Shown here piece after piece: positions 1 to 8,808 of a stretch of 64,000 bases of DNA (positions within the stretch are counted from its first letter, which is position 1; every line of letters begins with the position of its first letter). Source of the stretch: Roseateles violae (GTDB taxonomy: Bacteria > Pseudomonadota > Gammaproteobacteria > Burkholderiales > Burkholderiaceae_C); assembly GCF_030410485.1 (NCBI RefSeq), contig NZ_JAUHHC010000006.1:186001-250000 (forward strand), read 5' to 3'. Below the pieces are notes generated by a model. The model was given only the letters and a program-made list of their open reading frames with translations, had not been told where the DNA came from and ran no database searches. Made by a program: the position numbers and the translations under genes.

Positions 1-352
1 CGATGATGACGATGGCCGGCTTGCGCTGCTGCAGCAGCGCCGGCAGCCGCGCGCGTCCGCCGGCCGTCGTGTCGCCGCTGATGCTGGCATTGAGCAGCTG
101 CTGCGGGCGCTTTTGCTGCGCCAGCCGCTGCTCGAGCAGCGCGACCCAGCCCTGGCCGCGCGGCAGGCCGTACTCGGCCGACAGGCTGTCGCCGAGGACC
201 AGGATCAGCGGCCCTGCCGACGCTGCCTGCTTGGCCGCCGCGGCGCTGGCAAGACCTGGCACCGTGAGGGCCAGCGCCAAGGCGCTACAGTGCAGCAGGT
301 ATCCTCGCCGATTCGGCGGCGCTCCAGGCGCTCCACGACCATCACGCTTCAT
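1..352 (-). CDS. tesA: Arylesterase/lysophospholipase TesA (5' part, runs off the window)
   Basis: Partial gene read on the minus strand; only the N-terminal ~117 residues lie in the window. From the chosen ATG (complement of 350-352) it starts MKRDGRGAPG, followed by a hydrophobic stretch ending near ASA, consistent with a Sec signal peptide and a periplasmic enzyme. The GDSL-hydrolase block I follows (LILVLGDSLSAEYGLP, catalytic Ser in GDS) and then block II-like GDTTAG. In-frame ATGs at 358 and 367 are alternatives. TesA hydrolyses acyl-CoA, lysophospholipid and aryl esters. It is divergent from a ybbA-like ATPase, the arrangement also found in E. coli. Only about 13 bases separate the two starts, so the promoters must overlap the coding regions. 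Confidence 0.85.
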   Translation of the reverse strand, partial: MKRDGRGAPGAPPNRRGYLLHCSALALALTVPGLASAAAAKQAASAGPLILVLGDSLSAEYGLPRGQGWVALLEQRLAQQKRPQQLLNASISGDTTAGGRARLPALLQQRKPAIVII

Positions 353-365
353 CACCATCCTGTCC

Positions 366-1043
366 ATGTCCGTCCATCTGATCGAAGTCGACGCCGTCAG
401 CAAGAAGGTGCAGGACGCCACCGGCGAGCTGACGATTCTGCATGACATCAGCTTCGGCCTGCGCGAACGCGAGTCGGTTGCCATCGTCGGCGCCTCCGGC
501 TCGGGCAAGAGCACCTTGCTGGCCATCCTGGCCGGGCTGGACCGGCCCAGCAGCGGCACCGTGCGCCTGCGCGGCCAGGACCTGTTCGCGCTCAGCGAAG
601 ACCAGCGCGCCGCCGTGCGCGGCGCCGAGCTCGGCTTCGTGTTCCAGAGCTTCCAGCTGCTGCCGAACCTGAACGCGCTGGAGAACGTGATGCTGCCGCT
701 GGAGTTGCGCGGCGAGCGCGAGGCCAAGGCGCTGGCGACGCGGATGCTGGAGCGCGTCGGCCTCGGCCAGCGCCTGGGCCATTACCCGCGCGTGCTGTCC
801 GGCGGCGAGCAGCAGCGGGTCGCGCTGGCGCGCGCCTTCGTCCAGCGGCCGGCGCTCTTGCTGGCCGATGAACCGACCGGCAGCCTCGACTTCGCCACCG
901 GCGCCCAGGTGATGGCGCTGATGTTCGAGATGAACCGCGAGGCCGGCACGACCCTGGTGCTGGTCACCCACGACCCGGCGATCGCGCAGCGCTGCGAGCG
1001 GCAGCTGCATATCGAGGCCGGCACCCTGTCCCCGCTGCAATGA
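366..1043 (+). CDS. ybbA: YbbA-like ABC transporter ATP-binding protein
   Basis: 225-residue ATPase of the LolD/MacB/YbbA type. Walker A is GASGSGKST near residue 43, the Q-loop FQSFQLLP follows, the signature is LSGGEQQR, Walker B is LLADEPT and the H-loop is LVTHD. The ATG at 366 is chosen because it starts the ATPase fold (MSVHLIEVDA); the open frame extends further upstream but there it lies antisense to tesA. YbbA is normally the ATPase of a YbbA-YbbP exporter next to tesA. Here the large FtsX-like permease ybbP is not downstream. The next gene is a small unrelated membrane-anchored protein overlapping by 4 bases, so the cognate permease is missing or elsewhere. Confidence 0.88.
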   Translation: MSVHLIEVDAVSKKVQDATGELTILHDISFGLRERESVAIVGASGSGKSTLLAILAGLDRPSSGTVRLRGQDLFALSEDQRAAVRGAELGFVFQSFQLLPNLNALENVMLPLELRGEREAKALATRMLERVGLGQRLGHYPRVLSGGEQQRVALARAFVQRPALLLADEPTGSLDFATGAQVMALMFEMNREAGTTLVLVTHDPAIAQRCERQLHIEAGTLSPLQ

Positions 1044-1432
1044 GGCGCCGGCTGCGCTCGGCGGCGCTGGCGCTCCTGGGCCTGCTGGCGCTGACCTTTG
1101 TCTTCTTCCGCTGGACGCCACTGGCGCTGCCCGGCGTCGAAGTGATGCCCGAGGCCTGCCGCTTCGAGCCGACGACCGCGGCGCCGGCACGCGGCGCCTG
1201 GTCCGGCACGCGCTACGAGCTGCTGATCGAGCAGACGCAGAACTGCGCCGACGTGCTGGACAGCGCCGCGGTGCAGCGCCTGGGCGGCCATCTGTTCGTG
1301 CGCGCGCGCTACCGCGCCCCGGGCGACGGCGTGGCCACCGGCTGCAACTGCCTGCACCGCAGCCGGCTCCTCATTCCGGACCTGCCGCCGCAGCCGCAGG
1401 ACTTCCGGATCCACGTCTATGGCTGGCTCTGA
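1040..1432 (+). CDS. Hypothetical membrane-anchored or exported protein
   Basis: 130-residue protein whose ATG overlaps the ybbA-like stop (ATGA), so it is probably translationally coupled. The N-terminus is a short basic stretch followed by a ~17-residue hydrophobic segment (ALALLGLLALTFVFF), consistent with a signal anchor and a periplasmic remainder. The rest holds several Cys residues (ACRF, NCAD, GCNCLH) but no fold I recognise. The position suggests it belongs to the same unit as the ATPase, but it is far too small to be the missing permease. Function unknown. Confidence 0.6.
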   Translation: MRRRLRSAALALLGLLALTFVFFRWTPLALPGVEVMPEACRFEPTTAAPARGAWSGTRYELLIEQTQNCADVLDSAAVQRLGGHLFVRARYRAPGDGVATGCNCLHRSRLLIPDLPPQPQDFRIHVYGWL

Positions 1433-1566
1433 TCAGGCCCGGCCGGCCGTGTCGAAGATCGAGTGGCCGGAGACCGGATCGGTGACGCCGAGCTCCGGGC
1501 TGAACACGTCCAGCAAGGCCCGCATCCGGTCCAGATTGCCGCGCTGTCGCCGGTCTTGGCGGACAT
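1433..1566 (-). pseudogene. Possible frameshifted small ORF
   Basis: On the minus strand an AAGGAG motif (complement of 1575-1580) sits 8 bases before an ATG (complement of 1564-1566) that opens with MSAKTGDSAA. In that frame the protein then becomes Cys/Trp/Ser rich and unlike natural protein. In the neighbouring frame the sequence continues sensibly (NLDRMRALLDVFSPELGV ... IFDTAGRA) to a TGA at 1433-1435. The simplest reading is a small gene of about 44 codons broken by a one- or two-base indel near 1530, either real or an assembly error. An alternative is a 30-codon ORF starting at the internal ATG. The rest of the 1433-1741 gap holds the ppi terminator and nothing else I can identify. Confidence 0.35.
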
Positions 1567-1686
1567 GGCGACGGCTCCTTGTGCGGCAGGGTGGGGCGCC
1601 CATACTAGCGAGCGCAGGCCGCCTGGCGGCACGCCGGGCGGCCGATGTAACCCATAGCAGCTTCCTGCCGGCGATCGCGCGGGCAA

Positions 1687-1721
1687 GAAAAAACCGCGCG
1701 AGCCGATGGCGCCGCGCGGTC
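1687..1721 (-). terminator. Intrinsic terminator of the parvulin gene
   Basis: Read on the minus strand, an 8-bp stem ACCGCGCG/CGCGCGGT (1713-1720 with 1693-1700) is followed directly by a run of six T. It lies about 20 bases beyond the stop of the minus-strand peptidyl-prolyl isomerase gene. Confidence 0.8.
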
Positions 1722-1741
1722 TTGCCGAAAGCCGGCCGGCT

Positions 1742-2551
1742 TTACTGCTGGTTGCCGAACTTGTAGTCGGTCTTGGCCTTGGCGCGCAGCTCTTCCTGGA
1801 AGGCGGCGAGCTTTTGCTGGCCCATGCGCTGGATGATCTGGCCCTTGACGTCCTCGAAGGCCGGGAAGGTCTGCGGGCGGGTGTCGTCCAGGCGGATGAT
1901 GTGGTAGCCGAACTGGCTCTTGACCGGCTCGGCCGTCATCTCGCCCTTTTGCAGCTTGACCAGCGCGTCGCTGAATTCCTTGACGTAGTTGTTCGGGGCG
2001 GACCAGTCCAGGTCGCCGCCGTTGGCGCCCGAGCCCGGATCCTTGGAGTTCTTCTTCGCGACGTCCTCGAACTTGCTGCCGCCCTTGATTTGGGCGATCA
2101 GGTTCTTGGCGTCCTCTTCCTTCTCCACCAGGATGTGGCTGGCGCGGTACTCGGTGCCCGAGTTGGCGGCCTTGAACTTGTCGTACTCGGCCTGCGCCTC
2201 GGCATCCGACACCGGGTTCTTCTTCGCGTAGTCGGCGAACAGCTCACGGATCATCAGCGACTGCTTGGTCAGCTCGAGCTGGGCCTGGTAGTCGGCGCTG
2301 GCGGGGATGCCGCGGCGGGCCGCTTCCTGCATGAAGATCTCGCGCAGCACGACCTCGTCCTTGACCTTGGCCTCCAGCTCCGGGGTGCGCGGCTGGCCGC
2401 TCTTGGTGACCTGGCCGATCAGCAGGTCGACGCGCGACTTCGGCACCGGCTTGCCGTTGACGATGGCGACGTTCTGCGCACTGGCCGACATCGGCAGCAG
2501 CGCGGCGGCGGACAGGGCCGCGGCAGCGGCGGCAAGCACAATCTTCTTCAT
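1742..2551 (-). CDS. Periplasmic parvulin-type peptidyl-prolyl cis-trans isomerase
   Basis: 269 residues. An N-terminal signal peptide (MKKIVLAAAAAALSAAALL ... SASA) precedes a helical SurA/PrsA-like chaperone region. A parvulin (PpiC-type Rotamase) domain follows at about residues 135-230: RASHILVEKEEDAK, a GGDLDW-like loop and FGYHIIRLDD are typical. It should catalyse prolyl isomerisation and assist folding of exported proteins in the periplasm. The ATG at 2549-2551 gives a clean signal peptide. It is followed by an intrinsic terminator. The downstream end of the bolA gene lies about 75 bases upstream on the same strand, so it could be co-transcribed with bolA. Confidence 0.92.
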   Translation of the reverse strand: MKKIVLAAAAAALSAAALLPMSASAQNVAIVNGKPVPKSRVDLLIGQVTKSGQPRTPELEAKVKDEVVLREIFMQEAARRGIPASADYQAQLELTKQSLMIRELFADYAKKNPVSDAEAQAEYDKFKAANSGTEYRASHILVEKEEDAKNLIAQIKGGSKFEDVAKKNSKDPGSGANGGDLDWSAPNNYVKEFSDALVKLQKGEMTAEPVKSQFGYHIIRLDDTRPQTFPAFEDVKGQIIQRMGQQKLAAFQEELRAKAKTDYKFGNQQ

Positions 2552-2625
2552 GGATGGGGAGCAGCTAGGGGTAAAAAAATGGCGCCAGCGTGGCGCTTGT
2601 CTCTATGGAGGTGTTCGCGGAAGAC

Positions 2626-2889
2626 TCAGCCTTCGTCCGGTGCGCGGGCATCGATGGCCAGCGCATGGATGCCCTGCTGCATCAACTCGGCCAAGCAATG
2701 ATATACGAGCCGGTGGCGGGCCACTCGGTGAAGACCTGTAAAGCGCGCGCTGACGATGGCGACGCTGAAATGCGCGCCCTCGCGAGCGCCGGCATGGCCC
2801 GCGTGCAGATGGCTGTCGTCCTGCACGCTCAGCGCCAGCGGCTGCAGGCCCTCGCGCAGGCGCTGCTCGATCGTCTGCGCCAGGCTCAT
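2626..2889 (-). CDS. bolA: BolA family protein
   Basis: 87 residues with the BolA fold. The motif HAGHAGAREGAHFSVAIVS is the characteristic region, followed by RHRLVYHCL and ending GIHALAIDARAP. BolA proteins pair with monothiol glutaredoxins in iron-sulfur and redox biology and influence morphology genes. The ATG (complement of 2887-2889) overlaps the stop of yciB by 4 bases, so the two are translationally coupled. Longer upstream extensions of the frame run antisense through yciB and are not used. Confidence 0.88.
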   Translation of the reverse strand: MSLAQTIEQRLREGLQPLALSVQDDSHLHAGHAGAREGAHFSVAIVSARFTGLHRVARHRLVYHCLAELMQQGIHALAIDARAPDEG

Positions 2890-3539
2890 GGCTTGGCGGC
2901 CTCGTCGCCGGCGTTCTCGGCCTCGGGCTCGGGCAGGTGGCGGCTCAGATAGACGCCTTGCGCCAGGGTGAAGAGCAGGATCAGGCCGGTCACGCCGAAG
3001 ACCTTGAAGTTGGCCCAGGCCGAGGTCGAGAAGTTGTAGGCGACGTAGAGATTGACGATGCCCAGAGCGCCGAAGAACAGCACCCAGGCACGGTTCAGCC
3101 GCGCCCAGATCGGATCGGGCAGCTGCAGCTCGCCGCCCAGCATCGCGCGGATCAGGTTCTTGCCGAAGAAGGCCGCGCTGGCCCAGAACACCAGCGCCAT
3201 CGCCCAGTACAGGCCGCTGGGCTTCCACTTGATGAAGGTCTCGTTGTGGAACCAGACCGTCGCGCCGCCCAGGGTGACGACCAGGCCCAGGCTGATCCAC
3301 AGCATCAGGTCGATCTTCTGGCCGCGCAGCTTGACGATCAGCGCCTGCGCCAGGGTCGCGATCATCACGACCAGGGTCGCCAGCAGCACCGGCGCCTCCT
3401 CGCTGCCGACCACGCCGCCCGAGACCAGGAAGCCGAAATGGGTGCTGGCAAAGCTGGCGGCCCAGGCGGCATGCGATTCCGCATACTTGAAGGCGCCGAA
3501 GAACAGGATCAGCGGCAGGAAGTCGAGCAATAGCTTCAT
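2886..3539 (-). CDS. yciB: Septation protein A / inner-membrane protein YciB
   Basis: 217-residue polytopic inner-membrane protein starting MKLLLDFLPLILFFGAFKYA, the typical opening of the YciB/IspZ family, with five predicted membrane segments. Conserved features include KPSGLYWAMAL and FFGKNLIRAMLG. YciB is implicated in cell-envelope synthesis and septation. It sits between msrB (10 bases upstream on the same strand) and bolA (4-base overlap). The hydrophilic C-terminus (PEPEAENAGDEAAKP) is a little longer than in E. coli. Confidence 0.92.
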   Translation of the reverse strand: MKLLLDFLPLILFFGAFKYAESHAAWAASFASTHFGFLVSGGVVGSEEAPVLLATLVVMIATLAQALIVKLRGQKIDLMLWISLGLVVTLGGATVWFHNETFIKWKPSGLYWAMALVFWASAAFFGKNLIRAMLGGELQLPDPIWARLNRAWVLFFGALGIVNLYVAYNFSTSAWANFKVFGVTGLILLFTLAQGVYLSRHLPEPEAENAGDEAAKP

Positions 3540-3549
3540 CGGTCGGGGA

Positions 3550-3966
3550 TCAGGGTTTCGGCGCGAAGTCTATCGCGGCCGAGTTAATGCAGAAGCGCTC
3601 GCCGGTCGGCTCGGGGCCGTCGGGGAAGACATGGCCCAGGTGCGAGCCGCAGTTATTGCAGCGCACCTCGACCCGCACCATGCCGTGGCTCTTGTCGACG
3701 ACGCGCTCGATCACCTCGCTGTTCACGGGCGCCCAGTAGCTGGGCCAGCCGCAGCCGGCGTCGAACTTGGTGTCGGCCTCGAACAGCGGCGTGCCGCAAC
3801 CGACGCATTTGTACTGGCCGGCGTCCCAATGGTCCCAGTACTTGCCGGTGAAGGCGCGCTCGGTGGCGGCGTGGCGGGCCACCTGGTATTGCATGGGGTC
3901 CAGCTCGGCGCGCCATTCGGCGTCGCTTTTCTGGACCGGGTATTTCTTGTCGTCGTGTGCGCTCAT
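3550..3966 (-). CDS. msrB: Peptide-methionine (R)-S-oxide reductase MsrB
   Basis: 138 residues, full length for MsrB. Two CxxC pairs (CVGC and CNNC) form the structural zinc site. GWPSYWAPV and [10 protein letters not shown] are family signatures, and the catalytic Cys is in RFCINSAA near residue 126. It reduces methionine-R-sulfoxide using thioredoxin. There is no signal peptide, so it is cytoplasmic. Its ATG overlaps the selO stop by 4 bases, indicating translational coupling. Pairing with SelO, whose AMPylation targets include redox proteins, suggests a shared oxidative-stress role. Confidence 0.95.
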   Translation of the reverse strand: MSAHDDKKYPVQKSDAEWRAELDPMQYQVARHAATERAFTGKYWDHWDAGQYKCVGCGTPLFEADTKFDAGCGWPSYWAPVNSEVIERVVDKSHGMVRVEVRCNNCGSHLGHVFPDGPEPTGERFCINSAAIDFAPKP

Positions 3967-5447
3967 GATGAACAGGAGACCTCCAGGGTTTGAGCCCAGT
4001 CGGGCGGGAAGTCGGCGTCCGATGCCAACTCCGGTTCGTCGAAGGGGCGCTGCAAAACTTTCAGCAGCCGCGCGATCTCGCCGAAATCACCGCCCTGGGC
4101 CGCGCGGATCGCGCCCTCGGCGAGGTGGTTGCGCAGCACGACGGCCGGGTTGACGGTCTTCATCCGCAGCGCGCGCTCCGCATCGACGCTGGCCTCGGCG
4201 GCCAGCCGCGCGCGGTAGCGCTCGGCCCAGGCGTCGAAGGCCGCGCGGTCAAGGAAGAGGTCGCGCAGCGGCTCGGGCGCCGCACCGAACTCGGCCAGGC
4301 GCCGGTGCGCGATCGTGAAGTCACTGCGGCCGGCGGCCAGCAGCTTCAGCCAGTCGTCGATCAGCGCCTGATCGCCGTCCAGCGCCTGGACCAGGCCCAG
4401 CTTGGCGCGCAGCCGCGCCATCAGCGCGGCCGGGAACACGCTCTTGTAGGCATCCAGCGCGGCGATCAGCCGTTCGCCGGCGGCCTCGGGCGGCTCGTCC
4501 AGCAGCGGCAGCATCGCCTGCGCCAGCGCATGCAGATTCCAGAAGGCGATGTTCGGCTGGCGTGCGTAGGCGTAGCGGCCCTGGTGGTCCGAGTGGTTGC
4601 AGACATGGCCGGGATCGAAGCCGTCGAGGAAGCCGAAGGGGCCGTAGTCGATGGTCAGGCCCAGCATCGACATATTGTCGGTATTCATCACGCCATGGCA
4701 GAAGCCGACCGCCTGCCAGGCGGCGATCAGCTCGGCCGTCTGGGCCGCGACCTTCTCGAGCAGGGCGACGTAGCGGTTCTCGGCCTCCAGGCAGTCCGGC
4801 GCATGCTGCTCGATGAAGAAATCGGCCAGGCGGCGCAGCGCCGCATGCTGGTCGCTGTGGGCGAAATGCTCGAAATGCCCGAAGCGGATGAAGCTCGGCG
4901 CGACGCGGGTGACCACGGCGGCCGTCTCGATGGTCTCACGCCGCACCGGCAGCGCCGAACCGGTGATGGCCAAGGCGCGCGTGGTCGGGATGCCCAGGGC
5001 GGCCATCGCCTCCGAGCAGAGGAATTCGCGGATCGACGAGCGCAGCACCGCGCGGCCGTCGCCCATGCGGGAGTAGGGCGTCAGCCCGGCGCCCTTCAGC
5101 TGCAGTTCCTGCGGGCCGTTCGGCGTGTCGAGCTCGCCCAGCAGCAGCGCGCGGCCGTCGCCCAGCTGGCCGGCCCAGACGCCGAACTGGTGGCCGCTGT
5201 AGACGCTGGCCAGCGGCCGCATGCCGAGCCAGCTGGCGTTGCCGCTGAGCACATGGAGCGCATTCCAGTCGGGCCGGCTCGCCCAGTCGGCGGGCCAGCC
5301 CAGCAACTCGGCGCAGGCCGGGCTTTGTGCCACCCAGTGCGGTGCCGGCATGCCGCTGGCGGCCAGCTCGGTATAGAAATCCGCGCCCAGGCCGGCAAAG
5401 CGATTGAGCCAGGCCGTAGGCAGCGGGCGGAGATCGGGCGCATTCAT
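3963..5447 (-). CDS. selO: Protein adenylyltransferase SelO (YdiU family)
   Basis: 494 residues from [10 protein letters not shown]. Pseudokinase hallmarks are present: [39 protein letters not shown], and the [10 protein letters not shown] and [12 protein letters not shown] motifs. The protein ends in Cys-Ser-Ser; this Cys occupies the place of the selenocysteine in the human enzyme. SelO transfers AMP to Ser/Thr/Tyr residues of redox proteins. The frame extends 37 codons upstream but the extension is low-complexity and unlike the family. A TACACT hexamer (complement of 5455-5460) lies 7 bases before the ATG, so a leaderless transcript is possible; this is inference. Confidence 0.92.
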   Translation of the reverse strand: MNAPDLRPLPTAWLNRFAGLGADFYTELAASGMPAPHWVAQSPACAELLGWPADWASRPDWNALHVLSGNASWLGMRPLASVYSGHQFGVWAGQLGDGRALLLGELDTPNGPQELQLKGAGLTPYSRMGDGRAVLRSSIREFLCSEAMAALGIPTTRALAITGSALPVRRETIETAAVVTRVAPSFIRFGHFEHFAHSDQHAALRRLADFFIEQHAPDCLEAENRYVALLEKVAAQTAELIAAWQAVGFCHGVMNTDNMSMLGLTIDYGPFGFLDGFDPGHVCNHSDHQGRYAYARQPNIAFWNLHALAQAMLPLLDEPPEAAGERLIAALDAYKSVFPAALMARLRAKLGLVQALDGDQALIDDWLKLLAAGRSDFTIAHRRLAEFGAAPEPLRDLFLDRAAFDAWAERYRARLAAEASVDAERALRMKTVNPAVVLRNHLAEGAIRAAQGGDFGEIARLLKVLQRPFDEPELASDADFPPDWAQTLEVSCSS

Positions 5448-5694
5448 CGAACCAGTGTAGCCAGCGGCTCCCGGCCGCGCCGGGGCGGGGCTTCTCCGAC
5501 GCGCTACACCGGGCTGTCGTTCATCCGCCGGAGCGCGTGCGGCGGCCGAGGACACCATCTCGGTGCGCTCTGCAGTGAATACCCTAGGCCCGGTGGCCTG
5601 CGCGGTGTAACGAGGGTGACTATGAGCGCCTGGAGCGCTGCATTAGACTGGTTCGGACAGGCCGCTCGACGGCCCACAGAACAGGAGACGGCAG

Positions 5695-7341
5695 ATGGCG
5701 TTGATGGGTCAGATGATGGCGAGCCCCTTGTTGATCTCGTCGCTGATCAAGCATGCGGCCCGGCATTCCGGCGAGACCGAGATCGTCAGCAAGCGCGTCG
5801 AGGGCGACATCCACCGCTATGGCTGGCGCGACGCCGAGCTGCGCGCCCGCAAGCTGGCCCAGGCCTTCGCCCGGCTCGGCTGCCGCCCCGGCGATCGCAT
5901 CGGCACCCTGGCCTGGAACGGCTACCGCCATCTGGAGATCTATTACGGCAGCTCCGGCTCCGAGCTGGTCTGCCACACGATCAACCCGCGGCTCTTCCCC
6001 GAGCAGATCGCCTGGATAGGCAACGACGCGCAGGACAGCGTGCTGTGCTTCGACCTGACGTTTCTGCCCCTGGTCGAGAGGCTGGCGCCGCAGCTGAAGA
6101 GCGTGCGCCACTTCATCGCGATGACAGACCGCGCACACATGCCGGCCGAGAGCTCGATCGCGAATCTGCTCTGCTACGAGGAGCTGGTCGAGGCCGAGGA
6201 CGGAAACTACGCCTGGCCCGATTTCGACGAGAACACCGCGTCCAGCATCTGCTACACCTCGGGCACCACCGGCAACCCCAAGGGCGCCGTCTACAGCCAC
6301 CGCTCGACCCTGCTGCATGCCTTCGCCGCGGCGCTGCCCGATGCGATGGACTGCTCGGCGCGCGACGTCGTGCTGCCGGTCGTGCCGATGTTCCACGTCA
6401 ATGCCTGGGGCATCCCCTACAGCGGCGCCCTGGTCGGCTGCAAGCTGGTGATGCCGGGCCCGTACCTGGATGGCAAGTCGCTGTACGAGCTGTTCGAGAC
6501 CGAGAAGGTCTCCTTCAGCGCCGGCGTGCCGACGGTCTGGCTGGGCCTGCTGAACTACGTCAAGGCCAACGGCCTGAAGTTCTCCACCTTCAAGCGCACG
6601 GTGATCGGCGGCTCGGCCTGCCCCCCGGCGATGATGAAGACCTTGCAGGAGGACTATGGCGTCGAGGTCATCCATGCCTGGGGCATGACCGAGATGTCGC
6701 CTTTGGGCACCCTGGCCAAGCTGACCTCGCGCCAGCTCGAGTTGCCCGCCGAGCAGCAGCAACGCGCGCTGGAGAAGCAGGGCAAGGTGATCTACGGCGT
6801 CGACATGGCGGTCGCCGACGACGAGGGCCGCGAGCTGCCCTGGGACGGTGCGAGTTCCGGCAATCTGCTGGTGCGCGGGCACTGGGTGATCGCGCGCTAC
6901 TTCGGCCACACGGATTCGCCGCTGGTCGCGCTGGACGGACGGCCCGGCTGGTTCCCGACCGGCGATGTGGCGACGATCGACGAGTACGGCTTCATGCAGA
7001 TCACCGACCGCAGCAAGGACGTGATCAAGTCCGGCGGCGAGTGGATCAGCTCGATCGACCTCGAGAACATCGCGATGGCGCACCCGGCCGTCTTCGAGGC
7101 GGCGGCGATCGCCAGCCCGCATCCGAAGTGGGACGAGCGACCGCTGCTGGTGGTCGTCAAGAAGCCCGATGCCGAGCTGACGCGTGAGCAGATGCTGGCC
7201 TTCTTCGATGGCCGCATCGCCAAATGGCAGATCCCCGACGACGTCGTTTTCGTCACCGAGATTCCGCACACGGCCACCGGCAAGATCCAGAAGCTCAGGC
7301 TGCGCGAGCAGTTCAAGAGCCACCGCCTGCCGGGCACCTGA
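5695..7341 (+). CDS. Fatty-acid/carboxylate--CoA ligase (AMP-forming)
   Basis: 548 residues of the ANL superfamily. The P-loop-like A3 motif is YTSGTTGNPKG, A5 is AWGMTEMSP, and the hinge and catalytic region contain GWFPTGDVATID and KDVIKSGGEWIS, with a C-terminal GKIQK lysine. It activates a carboxylic acid to acyl-AMP and then acyl-CoA. Overall it resembles long- and medium-chain ligases and DmdB-type methylthiopropionate ligases, so the substrate is not fixed by sequence. An AGGAG lies 8-10 bases before the ATG. It precedes a liv-type importer by 120 bases, which suggests that an imported acid is activated here. The 5448-5694 gap upstream holds no gene I can see. Confidence 0.85.
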   Translation: MALMGQMMASPLLISSLIKHAARHSGETEIVSKRVEGDIHRYGWRDAELRARKLAQAFARLGCRPGDRIGTLAWNGYRHLEIYYGSSGSELVCHTINPRLFPEQIAWIGNDAQDSVLCFDLTFLPLVERLAPQLKSVRHFIAMTDRAHMPAESSIANLLCYEELVEAEDGNYAWPDFDENTASSICYTSGTTGNPKGAVYSHRSTLLHAFAAALPDAMDCSARDVVLPVVPMFHVNAWGIPYSGALVGCKLVMPGPYLDGKSLYELFETEKVSFSAGVPTVWLGLLNYVKANGLKFSTFKRTVIGGSACPPAMMKTLQEDYGVEVIHAWGMTEMSPLGTLAKLTSRQLELPAEQQQRALEKQGKVIYGVDMAVADDEGRELPWDGASSGNLLVRGHWVIARYFGHTDSPLVALDGRPGWFPTGDVATIDEYGFMQITDRSKDVIKSGGEWISSIDLENIAMAHPAVFEAAAIASPHPKWDERPLLVVVKKPDAELTREQMLAFFDGRIAKWQIPDDVVFVTEIPHTATGKIQKLRLREQFKSHRLPGT

Positions 7342-7354
7342 TCGAATCCGTGGC

Positions 7355-7394
7355 GCTTCGGGGTAAATCCCCAAGCTGACGGACGCCGGCGTCC
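7355..7394 (+). other. Two hairpins between the CoA ligase and livK
   Basis: GCTT-c-GGGG-TAAAT-CCCC-AAGC (7355-7376) forms an 8-bp stem with one bulge. GGACGCCGGCGTCC (7381-7394) is a perfect 14-base palindrome. Neither has a T-run, so they are more likely mRNA 3'-end stabilisers, a weak terminator or a protein site than a classical terminator. Confidence 0.4.
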
Positions 7395-7460
7395 ATTACT
7401 GTGGCCGGCGCCAACAAGCACACACCGCTTACACGCCTTGCAAACCAAAAGGAGACAACG

Positions 7461-8699
7461 ATGTACAGCAGCAAGCCCCTGAAGACCGCCCTGGCCGCCG
7501 CCCTGCTCGTCAGCGGAGCCGCCGCCTTTGCCCAGAAGGGCGAGACGGTCAAGATCGCCTGGATCGACCCGCTGTCCGGCCTGATGGGCCCGGTCGGCCA
7601 GAACCAGGTCAAGAGCCTGCAGTTCTTTGCCGAGAAGTTCAACAAGAGCAATCCGGCCGGCGTGAAGTTCGAGATCATCACGATCGACAACAAGCTCAGC
7701 CCCGCCGAGTCGCTGAACGCGCTGAAGTCGGCGATCGACCAGAACGTGCGCTACATCGTGCAGGGCAATGGCTCCAGCGTCGCGCTGGCGCTGTCCGACG
7801 CGGTCGCCAAGCACAACGAGCGCAACCCGGGCAAGGAGGTCGTCTACCTGAACACGGCCGCCGTCGATCCCGATCTGACCAATAGCAAGTGCAGCTACTG
7901 GCACTTCCGCTTCGACGCCGACACCTCGATGAAGATGGAGGCGATCACGACCTTCATGAAGGACCAGGCCGACGTCAAGAAGGTCTACCTGCTGAACCAG
8001 AACTACGCGCACGGCCACCAGGTCGCCAAGTACGCCAAGGAGATGCTGGCCCGCAAGCGCCCGGACATCCAGATCGCCGGCGAGGACCTGCACCCGCTGG
8101 CCCAGGTGCGCGACTTCGCGCCCTATATCGCCAAGATCAAGGCCAGCGGCGCCGACACCGTGATCACCGGCAACTGGGGCTCGGACCTGTCCCTGCTGGT
8201 CAAGGCCGCCAACGAGGCCGGCTACAACGGCAAGTTCTTCACCTACTACACCGGCGTGACCGGCACGCCGGCGGCGCTGGGCGCCAACGGCCATGGCCGC
8301 ATCTTCCAGGTCTCCTACAACAACTACTACATGGGCGGCCAGATGGAGCAGTGGCAGACCGAGTTCAAGAAGCGCTTCAACGACGACTTCTACACCGGCA
8401 GCTTCATCCACGTCTACGAGGCGCTGACGACGGCGATGGCCAAGGCCAAGAGCACCGACCCGGTCAAGGTGGCCGCGGCAATGGAAGGCCTGAAGTTCAA
8501 GAGCTTCAACGGCGAGGTCGAGATGCGCAAGGCCGACCACCAGCTGCAGCAGCCGCTGTACATGACCGTCTGGCAGAAGACCGACGCCAAGTACAACTAC
8601 TCGCCCGAGAACAGCGGTTCCACCCTGGTGCCGGTGAAGACCTACGAGTCCTATGTCTCGAGCACGCCGACGAGCTGCCAGATGAAGCGGCCTTCGTAA
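7461..8699 (+). CDS. livK: Branched-chain-amino-acid-type ABC transporter substrate-binding protein
   Basis: 412 residues. The signal peptide is MYSSKPLKTALAAALLVSGAAAFA and the mature chain opens KGETVKIAWIDPLSGLMGPV, typical of Peripla_BP_6 proteins of the LivK/HAAT class. Later motifs GADTVITGNWGSDLSLLVKA and FYTGSFIHVYEAL fit the fold. It should capture a ligand in the periplasm and deliver it to the LivHM permease. AAGGAG lies 6 bases before the ATG at 7461. The family binds amino acids, but many members bind amides, aromatic acids or other carboxylates. The ligase upstream and the fad genes downstream make a carboxylate plausible here. Confidence 0.9.
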   Translation: MYSSKPLKTALAAALLVSGAAAFAQKGETVKIAWIDPLSGLMGPVGQNQVKSLQFFAEKFNKSNPAGVKFEIITIDNKLSPAESLNALKSAIDQNVRYIVQGNGSSVALALSDAVAKHNERNPGKEVVYLNTAAVDPDLTNSKCSYWHFRFDADTSMKMEAITTFMKDQADVKKVYLLNQNYAHGHQVAKYAKEMLARKRPDIQIAGEDLHPLAQVRDFAPYIAKIKASGADTVITGNWGSDLSLLVKAANEAGYNGKFFTYYTGVTGTPAALGANGHGRIFQVSYNNYYMGGQMEQWQTEFKKRFNDDFYTGSFIHVYEALTTAMAKAKSTDPVKVAAAMEGLKFKSFNGEVEMRKADHQLQQPLYMTVWQKTDAKYNYSPENSGSTLVPVKTYESYVSSTPTSCQMKRPS

Positions 8700-8733
8700 G
8701 CAAGGCGCACGCTTCCCGATACTGCCTGAACGG

Positions 8734-8757
8734 AGGATGGGCGCTGCCGCCCATCCT
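8734..8757 (+). other. Perfect intercistronic hairpin livK-livH
   Basis: AGGATGGGCG and CGCCCATCCT pair over 10 bp around a CTGC loop. No T-run follows. Hairpins just after binding-protein genes commonly protect the upstream mRNA or partly stop transcription, giving more binding protein than permease. That role is inferred. Confidence 0.65.
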
Positions 8758-8808
8758 GCCGTCTCTTCCCTCCACACGCGGCCGCCGCCGTTCTCTCATG
8801 ACGACCCC

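Noticed and set aside
3990-7187. 1065-codon plus-strand open frame
   Set aside because: Runs antisense through selO then out of frame through the CoA ligase; typical GC-rich shadow.
8737-8808. ATG at 8737 as livH start
   Set aside because: Lies within the intercistronic hairpin and abuts its GGAGG; GTG 8809 matches the family N-terminus.
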